The position numbers were made by a program, and so were the translations under genes. The notes under the pieces are model-generated. The model had not been told where the DNA came from and did not search any database. It was given only the letters and a program-made list of their open reading frames with translations. A stretch of 64,000 bases of DNA, taken from contig NZ_NNRK01000029.1 of NCBI RefSeq assembly GCF_002252475.1, positions 124,001 through 188,000 of the forward strand. The letters are read 5' to 3'. The stretch is from Brucella rhizosphaerae (GTDB taxonomy: Bacteria > Pseudomonadota > Alphaproteobacteria > Rhizobiales > Rhizobiaceae). This document shows, in pieces, positions 46,979-59,002 of this stretch; the first letter of the stretch is position 1; each line of letters starts with the position of its first letter.

Positions 46979-48301
46979 TCAAAAACTCTCTCTCAGCCAT
47001 TGGCCGACACGTTGAATTCGCCCGCCCGTACCAGTCATAAGACCGGAGGAGGCTGCCTTCACTGACCGTTCTTCAATACCTGCCACCTGAGGGTAAATCA
47101 GAAGTCCAACGGTCGCGGAGAAAGCCGCACCCTTAGCCGCCTCTGGCAATCCCGCTATTCCTAGCGGACGCCCGATACGTACATTTCTTGCAAGAATCCG
47201 CCGAGCAGCTTCAGGCATTCCCGGCAGCTGGCTTGCGCCACCCGTCAGGACCACGCGCTTGCCGACGATATGTCCGAGACCCGACTGGTTCAGCCTGTCG
47301 CGAACCAGTTCCAGTGTCTCTTCAACTCTTGCACGGATGATCCGCGTCAACACTGAACGCGGATATTGATTGGGTACATCACGTTCATCGTCGCCGATTG
47401 GCGGAACGGAGATGAGGTCACGGTCATCGGCAGCGCTTGGGAGCGCCGAACCGTACATAACCTTGAGGCGCTCAGCGTCTTCCATACGTGTGGAGAAGCC
47501 ACGCGCCACGTCCATCGTGACGTGATTGCCGCCGATGGCAACAGCATCAGCGTGAATGAACTTGCCTTCGGAGAAAACCGAAATCGTGGTCGTGCCGCCG
47601 CCCATATCGATGCAGGCAGCACCCATTTCAGCTTCGTCGCCAACGAGTGCCGCAAGGCCACTCGCATAAGGCGTTGCAACGATTGCCTCAACCGAAAGAT
47701 GGCAACGATTGATGCAAAGCTCGAGATTGCGCAGAGGTGCCGCGTCAGCGGTCAGCACGTGCATGTCGACGCCGAGGCTATCGCCCAGCATACCAAGCGG
47801 ATCGCGAATGCCGCGTTCACCGTCGAGCGTATAACCAATCGGCAGCGAGTGAACGAGGTGACGTTCCGCTGCAAGTGCCTGCTTGGCGCCAGCGGCCAGC
47901 ACACGGCGAATATCCGTCTGTTCGACTTCATGTCCGCCGAGATTAACGCTCGCTGTAAAGTTTTCGCTCTTAAGGCGCCCGGCAGAAATATTGACGATCA
48001 GGCTGTCAACAGTCAGACCAGCCATGCGCTCGGCAGCATCGACTGCGAGACGAATAGACTGCTCAGCCGCATCGAGATCGATAATGACGCCGGACTTCAC
48101 ACCGCGGGAACGCTGATGGCCGATACCCAGAACTTCCATGCGATGCGTGCGACCCGGCAGCAGCGCGCCGCTTTCATGTGGGCGCAAGCGTGCAATCACA
48201 CAGGAAACCTTGCTTGAACCAACATCCAGAACCGTTAGCAGGCGCACCTTGCGCCCTGACGTTCCGACCTGTGATGAACCTTTTCCGCCAAGAATACTCA
48301 T
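46979..48301 (-). CDS. ftsA: Cell division protein FtsA
   Basis: 440 residues, an actin-like membrane anchor for FtsZ. Nucleotide-binding motifs are LTVLDVGSSKVSCVIARL at the start, CIDMGGGTTTISVFSEG in the middle and VVLTGGASQLPGM near the end; the SHS2 subdomain RMEVLGIGHQRSRGVKSG precedes them. The C-terminal amphipathic helix (RIQRVGQWLRESF) binds the membrane. An N-terminal extension of about 18 residues is typical of Alphaproteobacteria. The start overlaps the ftsQ stop by 4 nt and ftsZ begins 107 nt after ftsA ends. Confidence 0.96.
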   Translation of the reverse strand: MSILGGKGSSQVGTSGRKVRLLTVLDVGSSKVSCVIARLRPHESGALLPGRTHRMEVLGIGHQRSRGVKSGVIIDLDAAEQSIRLAVDAAERMAGLTVDSLIVNISAGRLKSENFTASVNLGGHEVEQTDIRRVLAAGAKQALAAERHLVHSLPIGYTLDGERGIRDPLGMLGDSLGVDMHVLTADAAPLRNLELCINRCHLSVEAIVATPYASGLAALVGDEAEMGAACIDMGGGTTTISVFSEGKFIHADAVAIGGNHVTMDVARGFSTRMEDAERLKVMYGSALPSAADDRDLISVPPIGDDERDVPNQYPRSVLTRIIRARVEETLELVRDRLNQSGLGHIVGKRVVLTGGASQLPGMPEAARRILARNVRIGRPLGIAGLPEAAKGAAFSATVGLLIYPQVAGIEERSVKAASSGLMTGTGGRIQRVGQWLRESF

Positions 48302-49224
48302 ACGCGCTTCCCCGTGCGGGATAATTCTTTTTTACGCTCCGCCAAAAACTTCTGGCGTTGCTCCATACCGCTCGCTGTCAGCTGAACCGTAACGCGATCA
48401 TCCAGACGAAGATCGACAGATGCGATATCACGCGACAGAAGATGATTTTCGTTATCGAGACGTTCAACTTCGGCGAGAGCCTTCATCGGCTCATCTTCCG
48501 GCAGCATGATGCGAACACCGTTTTCAAGCAGAATGTCCCAGCGACGGTCAGCAACGCGGATATAGGCGCGAGCCTTGCCAGCCAACCCTGGATAGGCTGC
48601 AACCTCGTCTACGAAGCCCTTAACGCGCTTTTCAGCACCCTCACCCACAACAAGCGGGAGAGCGTTGTAACGACCCGGACGGAATGGAACGATGGTATCG
48701 CCAGCAGAATCAATCAGCGAAAGTTCCTGACCATTCTGCCAGACGGCAAATGCCTTGCGCTCTTCGAGAGAAACCAGCAGCGTACCGGGATAAACCTTGC
48801 GCACTTCAGCGCTTTCAACCCAAGGCAGCTTGGCGATAGCCTGACGCGCCTGTTCGGCACTCAGACCGACCAGCGACGTTTCGCCGTCCAGCTCAAGCTG
48901 ACCCAGAATATCGATGTCAGACGTTTCGCTGTTGCCAACGACCTTAACGTCTTCAATCGCAAAACCGAATGTCGAAGCAGTTGCCTTGACCATATTCTCG
49001 GAATGGCCACCCAGGACCATGCCATAAATACCAGTTGCACCAAGAAAGCCGAGCATGCCAATCGTTCCTGCATAGCGCGGAACGTTGATATTGCCCTGAA
49101 ACATACGGACAGCAAAGCGGAAAGGCTTCCGCAAAAAGCGCGGCAGAACAAAGGCTGCACCCGATGCATCCCGCATCGCGCCCGAACGCCTGTATTCATG
49201 AGATCTGCCGTTTACCGCAAACAA
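48298..49224 (-). CDS. ftsQ: Cell division protein FtsQ
   Basis: 308 residues from a TTG at 49224 ([14 protein letters not shown]...). GGTGGAGGA lies just 6 nt upstream, so I choose this start over the frame at 49245 and the internal Met at 49176. One membrane anchor ([21 protein letters not shown], about 65-85) is followed by the POTRA domain ([25 protein letters not shown]) and the FtsQ beta domain ([30 protein letters not shown]). FtsQ links early and late divisome proteins. It overlaps the ddlB stop by 13 nt and ftsA by 4 nt. Confidence 0.93.
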   Translation of the reverse strand: MFAVNGRSHEYRRSGAMRDASGAAFVLPRFLRKPFRFAVRMFQGNINVPRYAGTIGMLGFLGATGIYGMVLGGHSENMVKATASTFGFAIEDVKVVGNSETSDIDILGQLELDGETSLVGLSAEQARQAIAKLPWVESAEVRKVYPGTLLVSLEERKAFAVWQNGQELSLIDSAGDTIVPFRPGRYNALPLVVGEGAEKRVKGFVDEVAAYPGLAGKARAYIRVADRRWDILLENGVRIMLPEDEPMKALAEVERLDNENHLLSRDIASVDLRLDDRVTVQLTASGMEQRQKFLAERKKELSRTGKRV

Positions 49225-50159
49225 GACGCGTCCTCCACCATCCAACTCAACAATTCACCAAAAGAGATACCTGCCGCCTGCGCGATATCAGGTACGAGCG
49301 ATGTAGGAGTCATTCCTGGCTGGGTGTTAACTTCCAGCCAAATAACTTCGCCTTCTTCGGAAAAACGATCATCGAAACGGAAGTCTGATCTGCTTACGCC
49401 CCGACACCCGATTGCCCGATGCGCCGTAAGGGCCATTGTTTGTATTTTTTGGTAAATATTTGGTAAAATTTTTGCCGGACATACGTGAGTTGATGCGCCA
49501 GGCACATATTTTGAATCAAAATCGTAGAACTGATGACCCACCGGAATGATCTCGCACACGTCCATCGCGCGATCACCGATCACAGCACAGGTCAATTCGC
49601 GACCGGCGATGTATTTCTCAACCAGAACATCCGCACCATAATTCCACTCAGCCGAGCCAATGATTTGCGGCGGATGCGCCTGATCTTCCTGAACTATGAC
49701 AACACCAAAGCTCGAACCTTCACGCACGGGCTTGACCACGTAAGGCGGCTTCATTGGATGTTCATTACCGATTTCAAAACGGTCCATCAGACGCGACGGC
49801 GCAACAGCCACACCCGCAGCAGCCGCAACCGTCTTGGCGCGACCCTTATCCATGGCAAGAGCCGAAGCAAGCACACCGGAATGCGTGTAAGGGATCTGGA
49901 GGTATTCAAGGATACCCTGAATGGTGCCATCTTCGCCAAACGGGCCATGCAACGCGTTGAACGCCACATCAGGCTTCAGTTCTGCAAGAACGCTGGCAAC
50001 ATTACGATCAACATCGATACGTGTGACGCGGTACCCGCACTCTTCAAGCGCCGTCGCACAGGCCGCGCCGGAGGACAGACTGACGGGACGCTCTGAAGAG
50101 AAACCGCCCATCAAAACGGCAACATGCTTTCCAGCCTTCTGTCCAGCCACGTTAGTCAT
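49212..50159 (-). CDS. ddlB: D-alanine-D-alanine ligase DdlB
   Basis: 315 residues, an ATP-grasp ligase that makes the D-Ala-D-Ala dipeptide for peptidoglycan. Marks: [18 protein letters not shown] at the start, [41 protein letters not shown] and the end RSDFRFD...[17 protein letters not shown] 60-bp AT-rich piece (about 49,435-49,500) stands out from the surrounding composition; it encodes [15 protein letters not shown] in frame and does not break the gene. It begins the ddlB-ftsQ-ftsA-ftsZ unit. Confidence 0.95.
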   Translation of the reverse strand: MTNVAGQKAGKHVAVLMGGFSSERPVSLSSGAACATALEECGYRVTRIDVDRNVASVLAELKPDVAFNALHGPFGEDGTIQGILEYLQIPYTHSGVLASALAMDKGRAKTVAAAAGVAVAPSRLMDRFEIGNEHPMKPPYVVKPVREGSSFGVVIVQEDQAHPPQIIGSAEWNYGADVLVEKYIAGRELTCAVIGDRAMDVCEIIPVGHQFYDFDSKYVPGASTHVCPAKILPNIYQKIQTMALTAHRAIGCRGVSRSDFRFDDRFSEEGEVIWLEVNTQPGMTPTSLVPDIAQAAGISFGELLSWMVEDASCLR

Positions 50160-50183
50160 CCCCTCTGCGCATTCCCTGCGCTC

Positions 50184-50300
50184 GAATCAAAAATAGAATC
50201 AGGATAGCCCGGCGACACAAGCCGCAGACACCCAAGTCAGGAAAACCCTGACGAATCAAATCACTGTACGGTTAACCATAAAGAATCAGAGAGTTGATTC
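50184..50300 (-). promoter_or_regulatory. ddlB-ftsQAZ control region with five GANTC sites and a CtrA-type box
   Basis: GAATC or GATTC (GANTC) occurs at 50184, 50196, 50253, 50283 and 50296. TTAACCAT, a CtrA-type half-site, is at 50272-50279 (plus-strand reading). The region is the 200-bp gap between the murB terminator and ddlB. CcrM and CtrA act on such sites in Caulobacter and Brucella. Binding and methylation here are inferred from sequence. Confidence 0.55.
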
Positions 50301-50358
50301 CGTGGCAAGCCCCTATCAAAAGAGGAGCAACTTGCGCATGCCTCAACAAGCGCAAAAA

Positions 50359-50389
50359 AGCCCGGTATTTCAGTGGGAAATCCGGGCTT
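50359..50389 (-). terminator. Rho-independent terminator after murB
   Basis: AAGCCCGG pairs with CCGGGCTT and the stem extends through ATTTC/GGAAAT with two mismatches around a short loop. On the minus strand it is followed by TTTTTTGCGC. It is 8 nt after the murB stop and marks the end of the rsmH-to-murB unit, before ddlB. Confidence 0.88.
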
Positions 50390-50396
50390 CTTAAAA

Positions 50397-51359
50397 TTAG
50401 ACTTTTTGTAAGAATTCTTTCACTTCTTCACCTTCGCGGAACAAGCCGAGCCGCTTGATCTCCCAATGAAGGCGAATACCGGAATTTTCATAAACTTTAG
50501 CGCGAACTGTCTCGCCCAGAGTTTCAAGGTCATATCCGGTCGCATTGCCGGTATTGATCATGAAATTGCAATGCATCTCAGACATCTGAGCGCCGCCGAC
50601 ACGCAAGCCACGACAGCCTGCCTTGTCAATTTCTTTCCAAGCGGATGTGCCTTCGGGGTTCTTGAAGGTTGAACCGCCCGTCTTTTCCCGCACAGGCTGT
50701 ACTGTCTCGCGGTGATTCTGCACCTCGTCCATAGCCTTTTTGATTTCTTCCCGGTCGCCCGGAACACCCTCAAACAGTGCTGAGGTGAAAATCAAATCTG
50801 GTGAAGCCGATGAGTGCCGATAGGCGTAGCCCATGTCAGCATTGGAGAGGATATGCAGCTCGCCCTTGCGATCAAGCGCGCGGACTTCCACCACACGCTC
50901 ACGCGTTTCAACACCATTGGCGCCCGCATTCATGCGCAAAGCGCCGCCAATGCCACCGGGAATGCCGTGATAGAAATGAAAGCCACCAAGACCCGCTTCA
51001 AGGGCAGCAGCCGCTACACGCTTGTCTGGCGTTGCCGTCCCTGCCCTGAGCTGGGTTTCAGAAACCTGCTGCACCTCACCGAAGCCCTTCGCTGACAAGC
51101 GCACCACAAAGCCAGGGATACCGCCATCGCGCACCAGCAGATTGGAGCCGATACCCACAACCAGAAGCGGAATCTCTTCCGGCACAGCTTTCAGGAATTC
51201 GGACAAGTCTTCTTCGTCGGCTGGCTGAAACACAACCTGTGCAGGACCACCGGCCCGGAACCAGGTGATCTTGTCCATGCCGGTATCCGGCATAAGCTTG
51301 CCGCGCAGACCCGACAGCTTGCCGTCGAGCTTCTTGAGAAGCGTCTCGCCGCTTTCCAT
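50397..51359 (-). CDS. murB: UDP-N-acetylenolpyruvoylglucosamine reductase MurB
   Basis: 320 residues. It reduces UDP-GlcNAc-enolpyruvate to UDP-MurNAc with NADPH and FAD. The FAD-binding domain has [38 protein letters not shown] and [18 protein letters not shown]. The C-terminal part has [41 protein letters not shown], where the catalytic Ser and Glu belong, in type II form. The start overlaps the murC stop by 1 nt (TAATG). Confidence 0.96.
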   Translation of the reverse strand: MESGETLLKKLDGKLSGLRGKLMPDTGMDKITWFRAGGPAQVVFQPADEEDLSEFLKAVPEEIPLLVVGIGSNLLVRDGGIPGFVVRLSAKGFGEVQQVSETQLRAGTATPDKRVAAAALEAGLGGFHFYHGIPGGIGGALRMNAGANGVETRERVVEVRALDRKGELHILSNADMGYAYRHSSASPDLIFTSALFEGVPGDREEIKKAMDEVQNHRETVQPVREKTGGSTFKNPEGTSAWKEIDKAGCRGLRVGGAQMSEMHCNFMINTGNATGYDLETLGETVRAKVYENSGIRLHWEIKRLGLFREGEEVKEFLQKV

Positions 51360-52765
51360 TACTTCTTACCCTGTTCAGCCAGTTCTTTTGGAAGAGCATA
51401 AGCCCATTGCGTGATGTTGCCCGCGCCCAGACAAACCACAAAATCACCGGGCTCAGCGATAGATGCCACCAGTGGCGCCAGTGCTTCCGGTCCGCTGGCA
51501 TAACGCGCGTCGCGATGACCTGCCGTCTTGATACGCGAAACCAGTGTTTCCGAATCAACGCCCTCAATCGGCTCTTCACCAGCAGTATAAACCGGCGTCA
51601 CAATAACCGTATCGGCATCATTGAAACACGCAGCGAATTCATCAAAAAGGCTGTGGAGGCGCGTATAGCGATGCGGCTGTACGATTCCAACGACACGACC
51701 TTTGGTTGCGTCACGCGCAGCTTTCAGCACTGCGCGGATTTCCACGGGGTGGTGACCATAATCGTCGAATATCTCGACGCCATTCCACGAACCCGTATGG
51801 GTAAAGCGGCGCTTCACACCGCCAAACGCACCGAGACCACGACGGATATCTTCGGCTGAAATACCCAATTCATGCGCAACTGCAATCGCAGCTGTGGCAT
51901 TGGACACATTGTGCAGACCCGGCATTGGCAGGCGCAGGTCTTTAATCTCAGTCGTCTCACCCTTGCGCGAACGGATCAGCACGTCGAACAGACTGACTGC
52001 ACCTTCCATGCCATGATTGAGGAAACGCACATCAGCCTGCGGGTTTTGCCCGTAGGTCACAATACGACGATCCTCAATGCGACTCACCAGAGCCTGCACT
52101 TCCGGGTGATCAAGGCACATCACGCCGAAGCCATAGAAGGGCACATTCTCGACGAACTGCGCGAAAGCCGCACGCACATTGTCGAAATTTCCGTAGTGGT
52201 CGAGATGTTCAGGATCGATATTGGTCACGACTGCAATATCGGCCGGAAGCTTCAGGAACGTGCCATCGCTTTCATCGGCTTCAACGACCATCCAGTCGCC
52301 ATCACCCATACGGGCATTGGTACCGTAGGCATTGATGATGCCGCCATTGATGACAGTCGGGTCAAGATGGCCGGCATCAAGCAGAGCCGCAACCATCGAG
52401 GTTGTGGTGGTTTTGCCGTGTGTGCCGCCAATGGCAACAGCACGACGGAAGCGCATCAGCTCAGCCAGCATTTCAGCGCGGCGAACAATGGGCAAAAGCT
52501 TTTCGCGGGCCGCTGCAAGCTCAGGGTTGGTTTTCTTGATTGCGGTGGAGACGACAATCACTTCAGCATCGCCAAGGTTTTCGGCCTTGTGGCCGACAAA
52601 AACCTCAATGCCCTTCTCGCGCAGACGCTGCACATTGGCGCTGTCTGACTGATCCGATCCCTGAACCTTATAACCGAGATTATGCAGCACTTCCGCAATG
52701 CCGCTCATGCCGATGCCGCCTATCCCGATAAAATGGACAAGCCCGATGTTCAGCGGCATTTTCAT
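51359..52765 (-). CDS. murC: UDP-N-acetylmuramate-L-alanine ligase MurC
   Basis: 468 residues. It adds L-alanine to UDP-MurNAc. Mur ligase marks: the N-terminal [22 protein letters not shown] motif ([23 protein letters not shown]), the P-loop [23 protein letters not shown], and YGHHPVEI near the end. The start overlaps the murG stop by 4 nt (ATGA). Confidence 0.97.
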   Translation of the reverse strand: MKMPLNIGLVHFIGIGGIGMSGIAEVLHNLGYKVQGSDQSDSANVQRLREKGIEVFVGHKAENLGDAEVIVVSTAIKKTNPELAAAREKLLPIVRRAEMLAELMRFRRAVAIGGTHGKTTTTSMVAALLDAGHLDPTVINGGIINAYGTNARMGDGDWMVVEADESDGTFLKLPADIAVVTNIDPEHLDHYGNFDNVRAAFAQFVENVPFYGFGVMCLDHPEVQALVSRIEDRRIVTYGQNPQADVRFLNHGMEGAVSLFDVLIRSRKGETTEIKDLRLPMPGLHNVSNATAAIAVAHELGISAEDIRRGLGAFGGVKRRFTHTGSWNGVEIFDDYGHHPVEIRAVLKAARDATKGRVVGIVQPHRYTRLHSLFDEFAACFNDADTVIVTPVYTAGEEPIEGVDSETLVSRIKTAGHRDARYASGPEALAPLVASIAEPGDFVVCLGAGNITQWAYALPKELAEQGKK

Positions 52766-53889
52766 GGCCGGTTTCCTTTTTTCAATTCCTGTACTGATTT
52801 ACCTGCTGCAATAGCCTCTGCCAGATCGGCAAGCAACTGTGCAGCATCCGGCTTACCAACGCTTTTTGCGGCTTTTGCCTGTTGTTCAAGCCTTTCCGGC
52901 TCGTTCATTGCTGAACTGATGATTTCAGCCAGCCGCTGCGGAGTAAGTTCAGACTGGCGAACGACCTGCCCACCACCAGCTGCTGCGAGGGCCGCAGCAT
53001 TGGCCGCTTGATCATGATCAAGTGCATGCGGAAAAGGCACCAGCATGGCTGGTCGGCCAATCGCTGCTATTTCCGAAACCGTCGAAGCGCCCGAACGTGA
53101 GATCACAAAATGCGCGTCCGCAATGCGCGCGGGCATATCGTTGAAGAACGGCGCAACATCGGCTGGGATTTTCAGCTTCTGATAAGCCGCACGAACGCCG
53201 GCTTCATCCTCTTTACGTGCCTGCTGCGTAATCAGCAGCCTTCCACGTTCGCTATCAGGCAAAAGCGCAATCGCTTCAGGGATAGCATTTGAGAAGAACT
53301 GCGCTCCCTGACTTCCACCAAACACCAGCAGACGAAAACGCTGACCTTCTTTTGCAGGCTTATAGGCCATACTGGCCGCAGCAAGCACAGGTGGACGAAC
53401 CGGATTACCGGTCGCAATAATCTTGTCGGCGTGTGCACCGCTCGTCTCAGGGAGAAAACCACCGGCAATTGCCTTCACCCGTCCCGCAAGGCCCTTATTA
53501 GCGCGACCCATGACGGCGTTCTGTTCATGTACGAGGGTTGGGATCCCCAAATTGCTTGCAGCATAAAGCGGAGGCAGCGTTGGATAGCCACCAAAGCCTG
53601 CAACCAGTTTTGGCTTCAATCGACGAAACAGCCTGCGCGAATCGAGATTGCCCTGCCACAACGACCAGAAGGTCTTGATGAGTGCGATTGGGTTGCGGCC
53701 TGAAATAGTGGCTGAACGGATCACATGCACATGGTCTTCAGCGAATGCACCGGCAAAACGCTGAGCACGCGCATCAGTCGCCAGATGCACATCCCAACCA
53801 CGTGTCTTCAATTCGTGAGCCAGCGCTTCCGCCGGAAACAGATGACCGCCAGTTCCCCCGGCGGCCAATACGATTACGCCTTTTCCCAT
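52762..53889 (-). CDS. murG: Lipid II synthase MurG
   Basis: 375 residues. It transfers GlcNAc to lipid I on the cytoplasmic face to make lipid II. Marks: [20 protein letters not shown] at the start, [14 protein letters not shown], the UDP-GlcNAc loop [17 protein letters not shown], and [36 protein letters not shown]. The C-terminus of about 60 residues is somewhat long and lysine-rich. It starts 7 nt after ftsW ends and overlaps murC by 4 nt. Confidence 0.96.
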   Translation of the reverse strand: MGKGVIVLAAGGTGGHLFPAEALAHELKTRGWDVHLATDARAQRFAGAFAEDHVHVIRSATISGRNPIALIKTFWSLWQGNLDSRRLFRRLKPKLVAGFGGYPTLPPLYAASNLGIPTLVHEQNAVMGRANKGLAGRVKAIAGGFLPETSGAHADKIIATGNPVRPPVLAAASMAYKPAKEGQRFRLLVFGGSQGAQFFSNAIPEAIALLPDSERGRLLITQQARKEDEAGVRAAYQKLKIPADVAPFFNDMPARIADAHFVISRSGASTVSEIAAIGRPAMLVPFPHALDHDQAANAAALAAAGGGQVVRQSELTPQRLAEIISSAMNEPERLEQQAKAAKSVGKPDAAQLLADLAEAIAAGKSVQELKKGNRP

Positions 53890-53896
53890 ATTCCCC

Positions 53897-55045
53897 TCAC
53901 AAAGCCGGAATGCGCTCGCCCATGCTGACCGTATGCGTCATGCGTGCTTCTGGACGACGGCGCGTCAACGCCAGCAGAATGCCCATGGTAATCGCAATAG
54001 CAACCAGCGATGAACCACCATAGGAGATAAATGGAAGCGTCATGCCCTTGGCAGGCATCAGATGCAGATTAACTGCCATGTTGATGATCGACTGGAAACC
54101 AAACAGGATCACAATGCCGGATACAGCCAATCGCGTGAATGCATCGCGTTCGCGAAGCGCAATCGACAGTCCGCGAATTACGATGAATGCAAAAAGTGCC
54201 ATGATGATCATGCACAGGATGATCCCATATTCTTCTGCCGCAACCGAGAAGATGAAGTCGGTGTGGCTGTCAGGGATAATGCGCTTGACTGTGCCTTCAC
54301 CCGGGCCTTGTCCGAACCAGCCACCACGCAGAATGGCTTCGCGGCCAGCATCTACCTGGAACGTGTCACCCTCGCCCGTCATAAAGCGGTTAACGCGTCC
54401 CGCAACGTGATCAAGTGTCATGTAAGCGCCGAAAGCACCAACAACTGCGATACCGCCAAGGACCAAAATCCAGAACATCGGCAGACCAGCAAGGAAGAAC
54501 ATCGCGCCCCATGTGCCGGTGGTGAGCATCGTCTGACCAAAGTCAGGTTGCAGCATCAACAATCCAGCAGTCACACAAAACAGCATCATGGCCAGAAAAT
54601 AGCCAGGCATATAGCCACCGCGTTCACGCTCGGAAAAAAGCCATGCGCAAATCACCACGAAAGCGGGTTTCATGAACTCGGAAGGCTGAATGGAAATGCC
54701 AGCGAGGCTGACCCAGCGCCGGGCGCCCTTGATCTCGATGCCGACGAAAAGCGCCGCCGCCATCAGAAACAGCGAGGCACACAGCAGGATCAGTGCAAAG
54801 CGCCTGATCTGGCGAGGTGACAGAAACGAAACGCCAATCATCACACCCACAGCCGGGATCATGAAGATAGTCTGACGCTCCACGAAATGGAAACTGTCGA
54901 GGCCAATACGCTGCGCAACCGCAGGGCTTGCTGCAAAGGACAGCAACACACCAAGACCCATCAGGGCCAGACATGCAGCGAGAAAGTAACGGTCGATTGT
55001 CCACCACCAATTGGCGACAGGACCGCGGTCAACACGACTTACCAT
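53897..55045 (-). CDS. ftsW: Septal peptidoglycan glycosyltransferase FtsW (SEDS family)
   Basis: 382 residues with ten membrane helices. SEDS marks are [48 protein letters not shown] and the C-terminal [23 protein letters not shown]. It polymerises lipid II together with FtsI during division. The start overlaps the murD stop by 1 nt (TGATG), as commonly seen in the dcw cluster. Confidence 0.96.
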   Translation of the reverse strand: MVSRVDRGPVANWWWTIDRYFLAACLALMGLGVLLSFAASPAVAQRIGLDSFHFVERQTIFMIPAVGVMIGVSFLSPRQIRRFALILLCASLFLMAAALFVGIEIKGARRWVSLAGISIQPSEFMKPAFVVICAWLFSERERGGYMPGYFLAMMLFCVTAGLLMLQPDFGQTMLTTGTWGAMFFLAGLPMFWILVLGGIAVVGAFGAYMTLDHVAGRVNRFMTGEGDTFQVDAGREAILRGGWFGQGPGEGTVKRIIPDSHTDFIFSVAAEEYGIILCMIIMALFAFIVIRGLSIALRERDAFTRLAVSGIVILFGFQSIINMAVNLHLMPAKGMTLPFISYGGSSLVAIAITMGILLALTRRRPEARMTHTVSMGERIPAL

Positions 55046-56448
55046 CAGCTTTCCCCTCTAATCGGCTCAACACCCGGGAGCGCAAGAACGGCGTTGCGGA
55101 ATGCATCGCCACGCTTTTCAAAATTCTGAAACTGGTCAAAGCTCGCGCAAGCAGGCGAAAGCAGCACAACAGGCTCGCTGGCTGCATCATTACCTGCATC
55201 ACGTGCAGCATGTTCGACGGCAACTGCCAAAGTGTCGGAAATCTCGAACGACACCTCATCGCCCAGGGTTGCCGCAAACTGTGCCGCGGCCTCACCGATA
55301 AGATAGGCTTTGGTGATGCGCGGAAAGAAGCTCGACAGCGATGCAATACCGCCAGCCTTGGGAACGCCTCCAGCGATCCAATAAATATGATCGGCAAACG
55401 AGGACAGTGCAGGTGCAGTAGCTTCCGCATTGGTCGCCTTGGAATCGTTTACAAAGAGAACCTTGCCGCGATGCCCCACCTGCTCCATGCGGTGCGCAAG
55501 ACCGGGAAAGCTTTTAAGACCGGCACGGATTTCTTCGATTGAAAGCCCTACAGAGAGACAGGCGACGATGGCCGCCAACGCGTTCTGCGCATTATGCGCG
55601 CCGCGCAGCGAGCCTATACCCTCGAGCGAAGCCAGTTCCTCGACCTGACCGCCATGGGCAGAATAAAGCTTTGGGCCATCGGCAAAGTTGCCGTTCTCGA
55701 GGTGCTTGTCCTTGGAAACACGCACGACATTCACACTCTTACTCTCAAGACGCGACGCAATGTCCGCGCAATATTCATCATCCACACCAATGATTGCCAC
55801 ACCGCTTTTCTCAACAAGCCGCTCTTTGATGGCGGCATAGTTTTCCATGGAGCCATGGCGGTCAAGATGATCAGGCGTAAGGTTCAGAAGAATGCCGGCA
55901 GTCGGATTAAGCGAAGGTGCCAGATCGATCTGGTAAGACGAGCATTCAACCACGTAAAAGCGGTTCGGCGCAGGCGGCTGCAACGTCAGGATTGCTGTGC
56001 CGATATTACCACCAAGCTGCATGTCACGACCAGACGCCTTGATGATATGCGCAATCAGCGCAGTCGTCGTGGATTTACCGTTGGTTCCGGTGATGGCGAT
56101 GAACGGGCAATCGGGCGCTATATGATTGCGCTCACGCGCAAAGAGTTCGACGTCACCTATGATTTCAACGCCTGCAGCACGCGCCAGATCGACCGTCCAA
56201 TGCGGCTTCGGATGAGTGAGCGGCACACCGGGCGAAAGCACAAAGGCGGCGAATTGCGACCAGTCCGCCTGCCTTAAATCACCTGTTGCCAACCCAGCGC
56301 TCTGAGCGCGGGCAACACTGTCGGGATTATCATCCCAGGCGATGATCTTCGCTCCACCAGCGACAATGGCCCTGGCGGTGGCGATGCCCGACCCACCCAA
56401 TCCGAAAAGGGCTACAGTCTTGTCTTTAAGGGCGGTGATCGGGATCAT
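55045..56448 (-). CDS. murD: UDP-MurNAc-L-Ala-D-Glu ligase MurD
   Basis: 467 residues. It adds D-glutamate to UDP-MurNAc-L-Ala. The N-terminal Rossmann motif is [17 protein letters not shown], the P-loop is [17 protein letters not shown], then [33 protein letters not shown] and [16 protein letters not shown], all MurD marks. It starts 12 nt after mraY ends. Confidence 0.96.
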   Translation of the reverse strand: MIPITALKDKTVALFGLGGSGIATARAIVAGGAKIIAWDDNPDSVARAQSAGLATGDLRQADWSQFAAFVLSPGVPLTHPKPHWTVDLARAAGVEIIGDVELFARERNHIAPDCPFIAITGTNGKSTTTALIAHIIKASGRDMQLGGNIGTAILTLQPPAPNRFYVVECSSYQIDLAPSLNPTAGILLNLTPDHLDRHGSMENYAAIKERLVEKSGVAIIGVDDEYCADIASRLESKSVNVVRVSKDKHLENGNFADGPKLYSAHGGQVEELASLEGIGSLRGAHNAQNALAAIVACLSVGLSIEEIRAGLKSFPGLAHRMEQVGHRGKVLFVNDSKATNAEATAPALSSFADHIYWIAGGVPKAGGIASLSSFFPRITKAYLIGEAAAQFAATLGDEVSFEISDTLAVAVEHAARDAGNDAASEPVVLLSPACASFDQFQNFEKRGDAFRNAVLALPGVEPIRGES

Positions 56449-56460
56449 TCTTCGTGCCTG

Positions 56461-57543
56461 TTATCTAAGCTTCAAGGTGGAAAGGCCGATCATGGCGAGG
56501 ATAATTGCCACGATCCAGAAACGAATCACGACCTGGCTCTCCGTCCAGCCCTTCTTTTCAAAATGATGATGAATTGGCGCCATCAGGAACACGCGTTTGC
56601 CGGTGAGCTTGAACGAGCCAACCTGAATGATGACCGAAAGCGCTTCGACCACGAACAGACCGCCAATGATCGCAAGAACGATCTCATGCTTGGTCGCAAC
56701 GGCAACCGTGCCCAGCATACCACCCAATGCCAGCGAGCCGGTATCACCCATGAAGATAGCGGCAGGCGGTGCATTGAACCAGAGGAAGCCAAGGCCTGCA
56801 CCAATCACAGCACCAAGCACCACTGCCAGCTCACCTGTTCCCGGAACAAAATGGATTTGCAGATAATCAGCAAAAATCGCGTTACCCGAAAGGTAGGCGA
56901 TAAAGCCGAAGGACGCCGCAGCAACCATCACTGGAACGATCGCAAGGCCGTCAAGGCCGTCAGTCAGGTTCACAGCATTGCCTGCGCCAACCATCACGAA
57001 GGCTGCAAAAGGAATGAAGAACCAGCCAAGGTTCATGACGAACTGCTTCATGAACGGGAATGTCAGCGACGACGAAAAAGGCTCCTGACCGGCGCGCATG
57101 ATGATGAAAGCCGCAATGGCTGCAATCAGGAACTCGATAGCGAGGCGCGACTTACCCGAAAAGCCCTTATCGGACTGCTTCGTGACCTTGAGATAATCGT
57201 CGTAAAAACCAATGGCACCAAATCCAACGGTGACCATCAGCACGACCCAAACGTAAACGCTGGCAAGATTGGCCCAGAAGAAACATGAAACGAGAATACC
57301 CGTCATGATCATCAGACCGCCCATGGTCGGCGTTCCGGCCTTCTTGAAATGAGTCTGCGGGCCGTCAGCACGGATCGGCTGACCTTTTCCCTGCCGCATG
57401 CGCAGCGAATTGATGATCGTCGGCCCGAAAAGGAAAACGATCAATGCCGAGGTAATCATCGCGCCGCCGGTGCGGAACGTGATGTAGCGGAACACATTGA
57501 ACGGTGTCACATGCTCGGCAAAAACTGTAAGAAGCATCAACAT
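56461..57543 (-). CDS. mraY: Phospho-N-acetylmuramoyl-pentapeptide transferase MraY
   Basis: 360 residues with about ten membrane helices. It joins UDP-MurNAc-pentapeptide to undecaprenyl phosphate to give lipid I. Marks: the cytoplasmic [25 protein letters not shown] (the Asp pair), [14 protein letters not shown] and [17 protein letters not shown] near the end. It starts 25 nt after murF ends. Confidence 0.97.
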   Translation of the reverse strand: MLMLLTVFAEHVTPFNVFRYITFRTGGAMITSALIVFLFGPTIINSLRMRQGKGQPIRADGPQTHFKKAGTPTMGGLMIMTGILVSCFFWANLASVYVWVVLMVTVGFGAIGFYDDYLKVTKQSDKGFSGKSRLAIEFLIAAIAAFIIMRAGQEPFSSSLTFPFMKQFVMNLGWFFIPFAAFVMVGAGNAVNLTDGLDGLAIVPVMVAAASFGFIAYLSGNAIFADYLQIHFVPGTGELAVVLGAVIGAGLGFLWFNAPPAAIFMGDTGSLALGGMLGTVAVATKHEIVLAIIGGLFVVEALSVIIQVGSFKLTGKRVFLMAPIHHHFEKKGWTESQVVIRFWIVAIILAMIGLSTLKLR

Positions 57544-57568
57544 GCGGAGAAAAATCCCTCAAAATCGC

Positions 57569-59002
57569 CTATTCAGCAGGCACCACCGGCGGAAATTGGT
57601 TTGTCAGCGCCTTGACGATCCTGGAGAAACCGATCCCCTTGGAGGATTTCACCATAACAACATCGCCGGGGCGGACCGCTTTCATCACCAGCGGCAGTAA
57701 TTCATCGGTGCTCTGCCTGTATTCGACGTGAATTTCAACCGGCAAGGCGTTTTTGAGCACCGACATTTCACGTCCACCGATATAAAGTACGTTCACTTCT
57801 GCATCGACGATGGGGCGCGCAAGATCGGCATGGAGTTTTCCAGACTGGCGTCCAAGCTCCAGCATATCTCCCAGAATGGCGATCCGGCGACCGCGTGGAC
57901 CTTCTGGCGGAGTTGCCTGAAGAAGCGAAAGCGAAGCGCGCATGGAAGTCGGGTTCGCATTATAGCTTTCATCGATCAGCGTGAAGGAACCACCATCCGG
58001 GTGCTCCAGCACGTGACGTGCACCACGTCCACCTTCGGCTGTCAGTGTCACCATGGCGATAGCAACTTTTGCCATATCCGCGCCGACAAGATGAGCAGCA
58101 CCCAGAACCGCCAGCATATTCTGTACAATATGGCGTCCAGGCACACCGACTTTCACAACTGCCTCTTCGCTGCCGATCCTGACCGTCATGCATGAGCAGG
58201 TTGGATGCATTTTCACTTCGCGCAAACGGTAGTCAGAACGTGCGTTCTCACCAAAGGTTACGATGTGCTCGACACCAGCCTTTTCAGCCAGTTCTTCAAG
58301 CTGCTTAAAACGCTTGTCATCACGATTGAGAAGCGCATAGCCACCCGGCACAACGCCCTCAAAAATCTCGGCTTTCGCGACGGCAATTTCTTCGAGATTG
58401 GCAAAATGACCCAGATGGGCAGGCGCAATCAGTGTGATCATAGCCACATGCGGTCGCACCATCTTCACCAGCGGACGGATTTCGTCATGATGGTTCATAC
58501 CGATTTCAAAGACGCCGTAATCCGTGTCGGCAGGCATACGGGCGAGCGTCAATGGCACGCCCCAATGATTATTGAACGAAGCGACGGATGCGTGAACCTT
58601 GCCAGAATCGGCCAGCACGTGACGCAGCGCTTCCTTGGTTGTGGTTTTACCGACAGAACCTGTGACCGCAATGATCTGAGCCGTAGAGCGTTCACGCGAA
58701 GCAATACCAAGCTTGGTAAGGGCTTCAAGCACATCTTCGACCACGATCATCGGAACTTTAAGATTACCGAGTGCAGGAAGACGCGATTCATTGACAACCA
58801 GAAGACCTGCACCAGCGGCCATGGCAGCAGTTGCAAAATCATGGCCATCAAACAGGTCACCCTTGATCGCAAAAAAGGCTTCGCCGCCCTTCAACGTGCG
58901 GCTGTCGATGGAAATACCGGTAATACCCGCGGGCAACGTACCGAAAGGCCGGCCTTCCATGGCCTCCACCATATCGGCAGATGTCCAAAGCCAGTCACTC
59001 AT
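57569..59002 (-). CDS. murF: UDP-MurNAc-tripeptide-D-Ala-D-Ala ligase MurF
   Basis: 477 residues. It adds the D-Ala-D-Ala dipeptide (made by DdlB, encoded about 7.4 kb downstream) to UDP-MurNAc-tripeptide. Marks: [29 protein letters not shown]-loop [39 protein letters not shown] and [19 protein letters not shown]. The start overlaps the murE stop by 4 nt. Confidence 0.96.
   Translation of the reverse strand: MSDWLWTSADMVEAMEGRPFGTLPAGITGISIDSRTLKGGEAFFAIKGDLFDGHDFATAAMAAGAGLLVVNESRLPALGNLKVPMIVVEDVLEALTKLGIASRERSTAQIIAVTGSVGKTTTKEALRHVLADSGKVHASVASFNNHWGVPLTLARMPADTDYGVFEIGMNHHDEIRPLVKMVRPHVAMITLIAPAHLGHFANLEEIAVAKAEIFEGVVPGGYALLNRDDKRFKQLEELAEKAGVEHIVTFGENARSDYRLREVKMHPTCSCMTVRIGSEEAVVKVGVPGRHIVQNMLAVLGAAHLVGADMAKVAIAMVTLTAEGGRGARHVLEHPDGGSFTLIDESYNANPTSMRASLSLLQATPPEGPRGRRIAILGDMLELGRQSGKLHADLARPIVDAEVNVLYIGGREMSVLKNALPVEIHVEYRQSTDELLPLVMKAVRPGDVVMVKSSKGIGFSRIVKALTNQFPPVVPAE

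Noticed and set aside
47366..48217. Plus-strand frame across ftsA
   Set aside because: Antisense to a certain gene, with no ribosome-binding site or family match.
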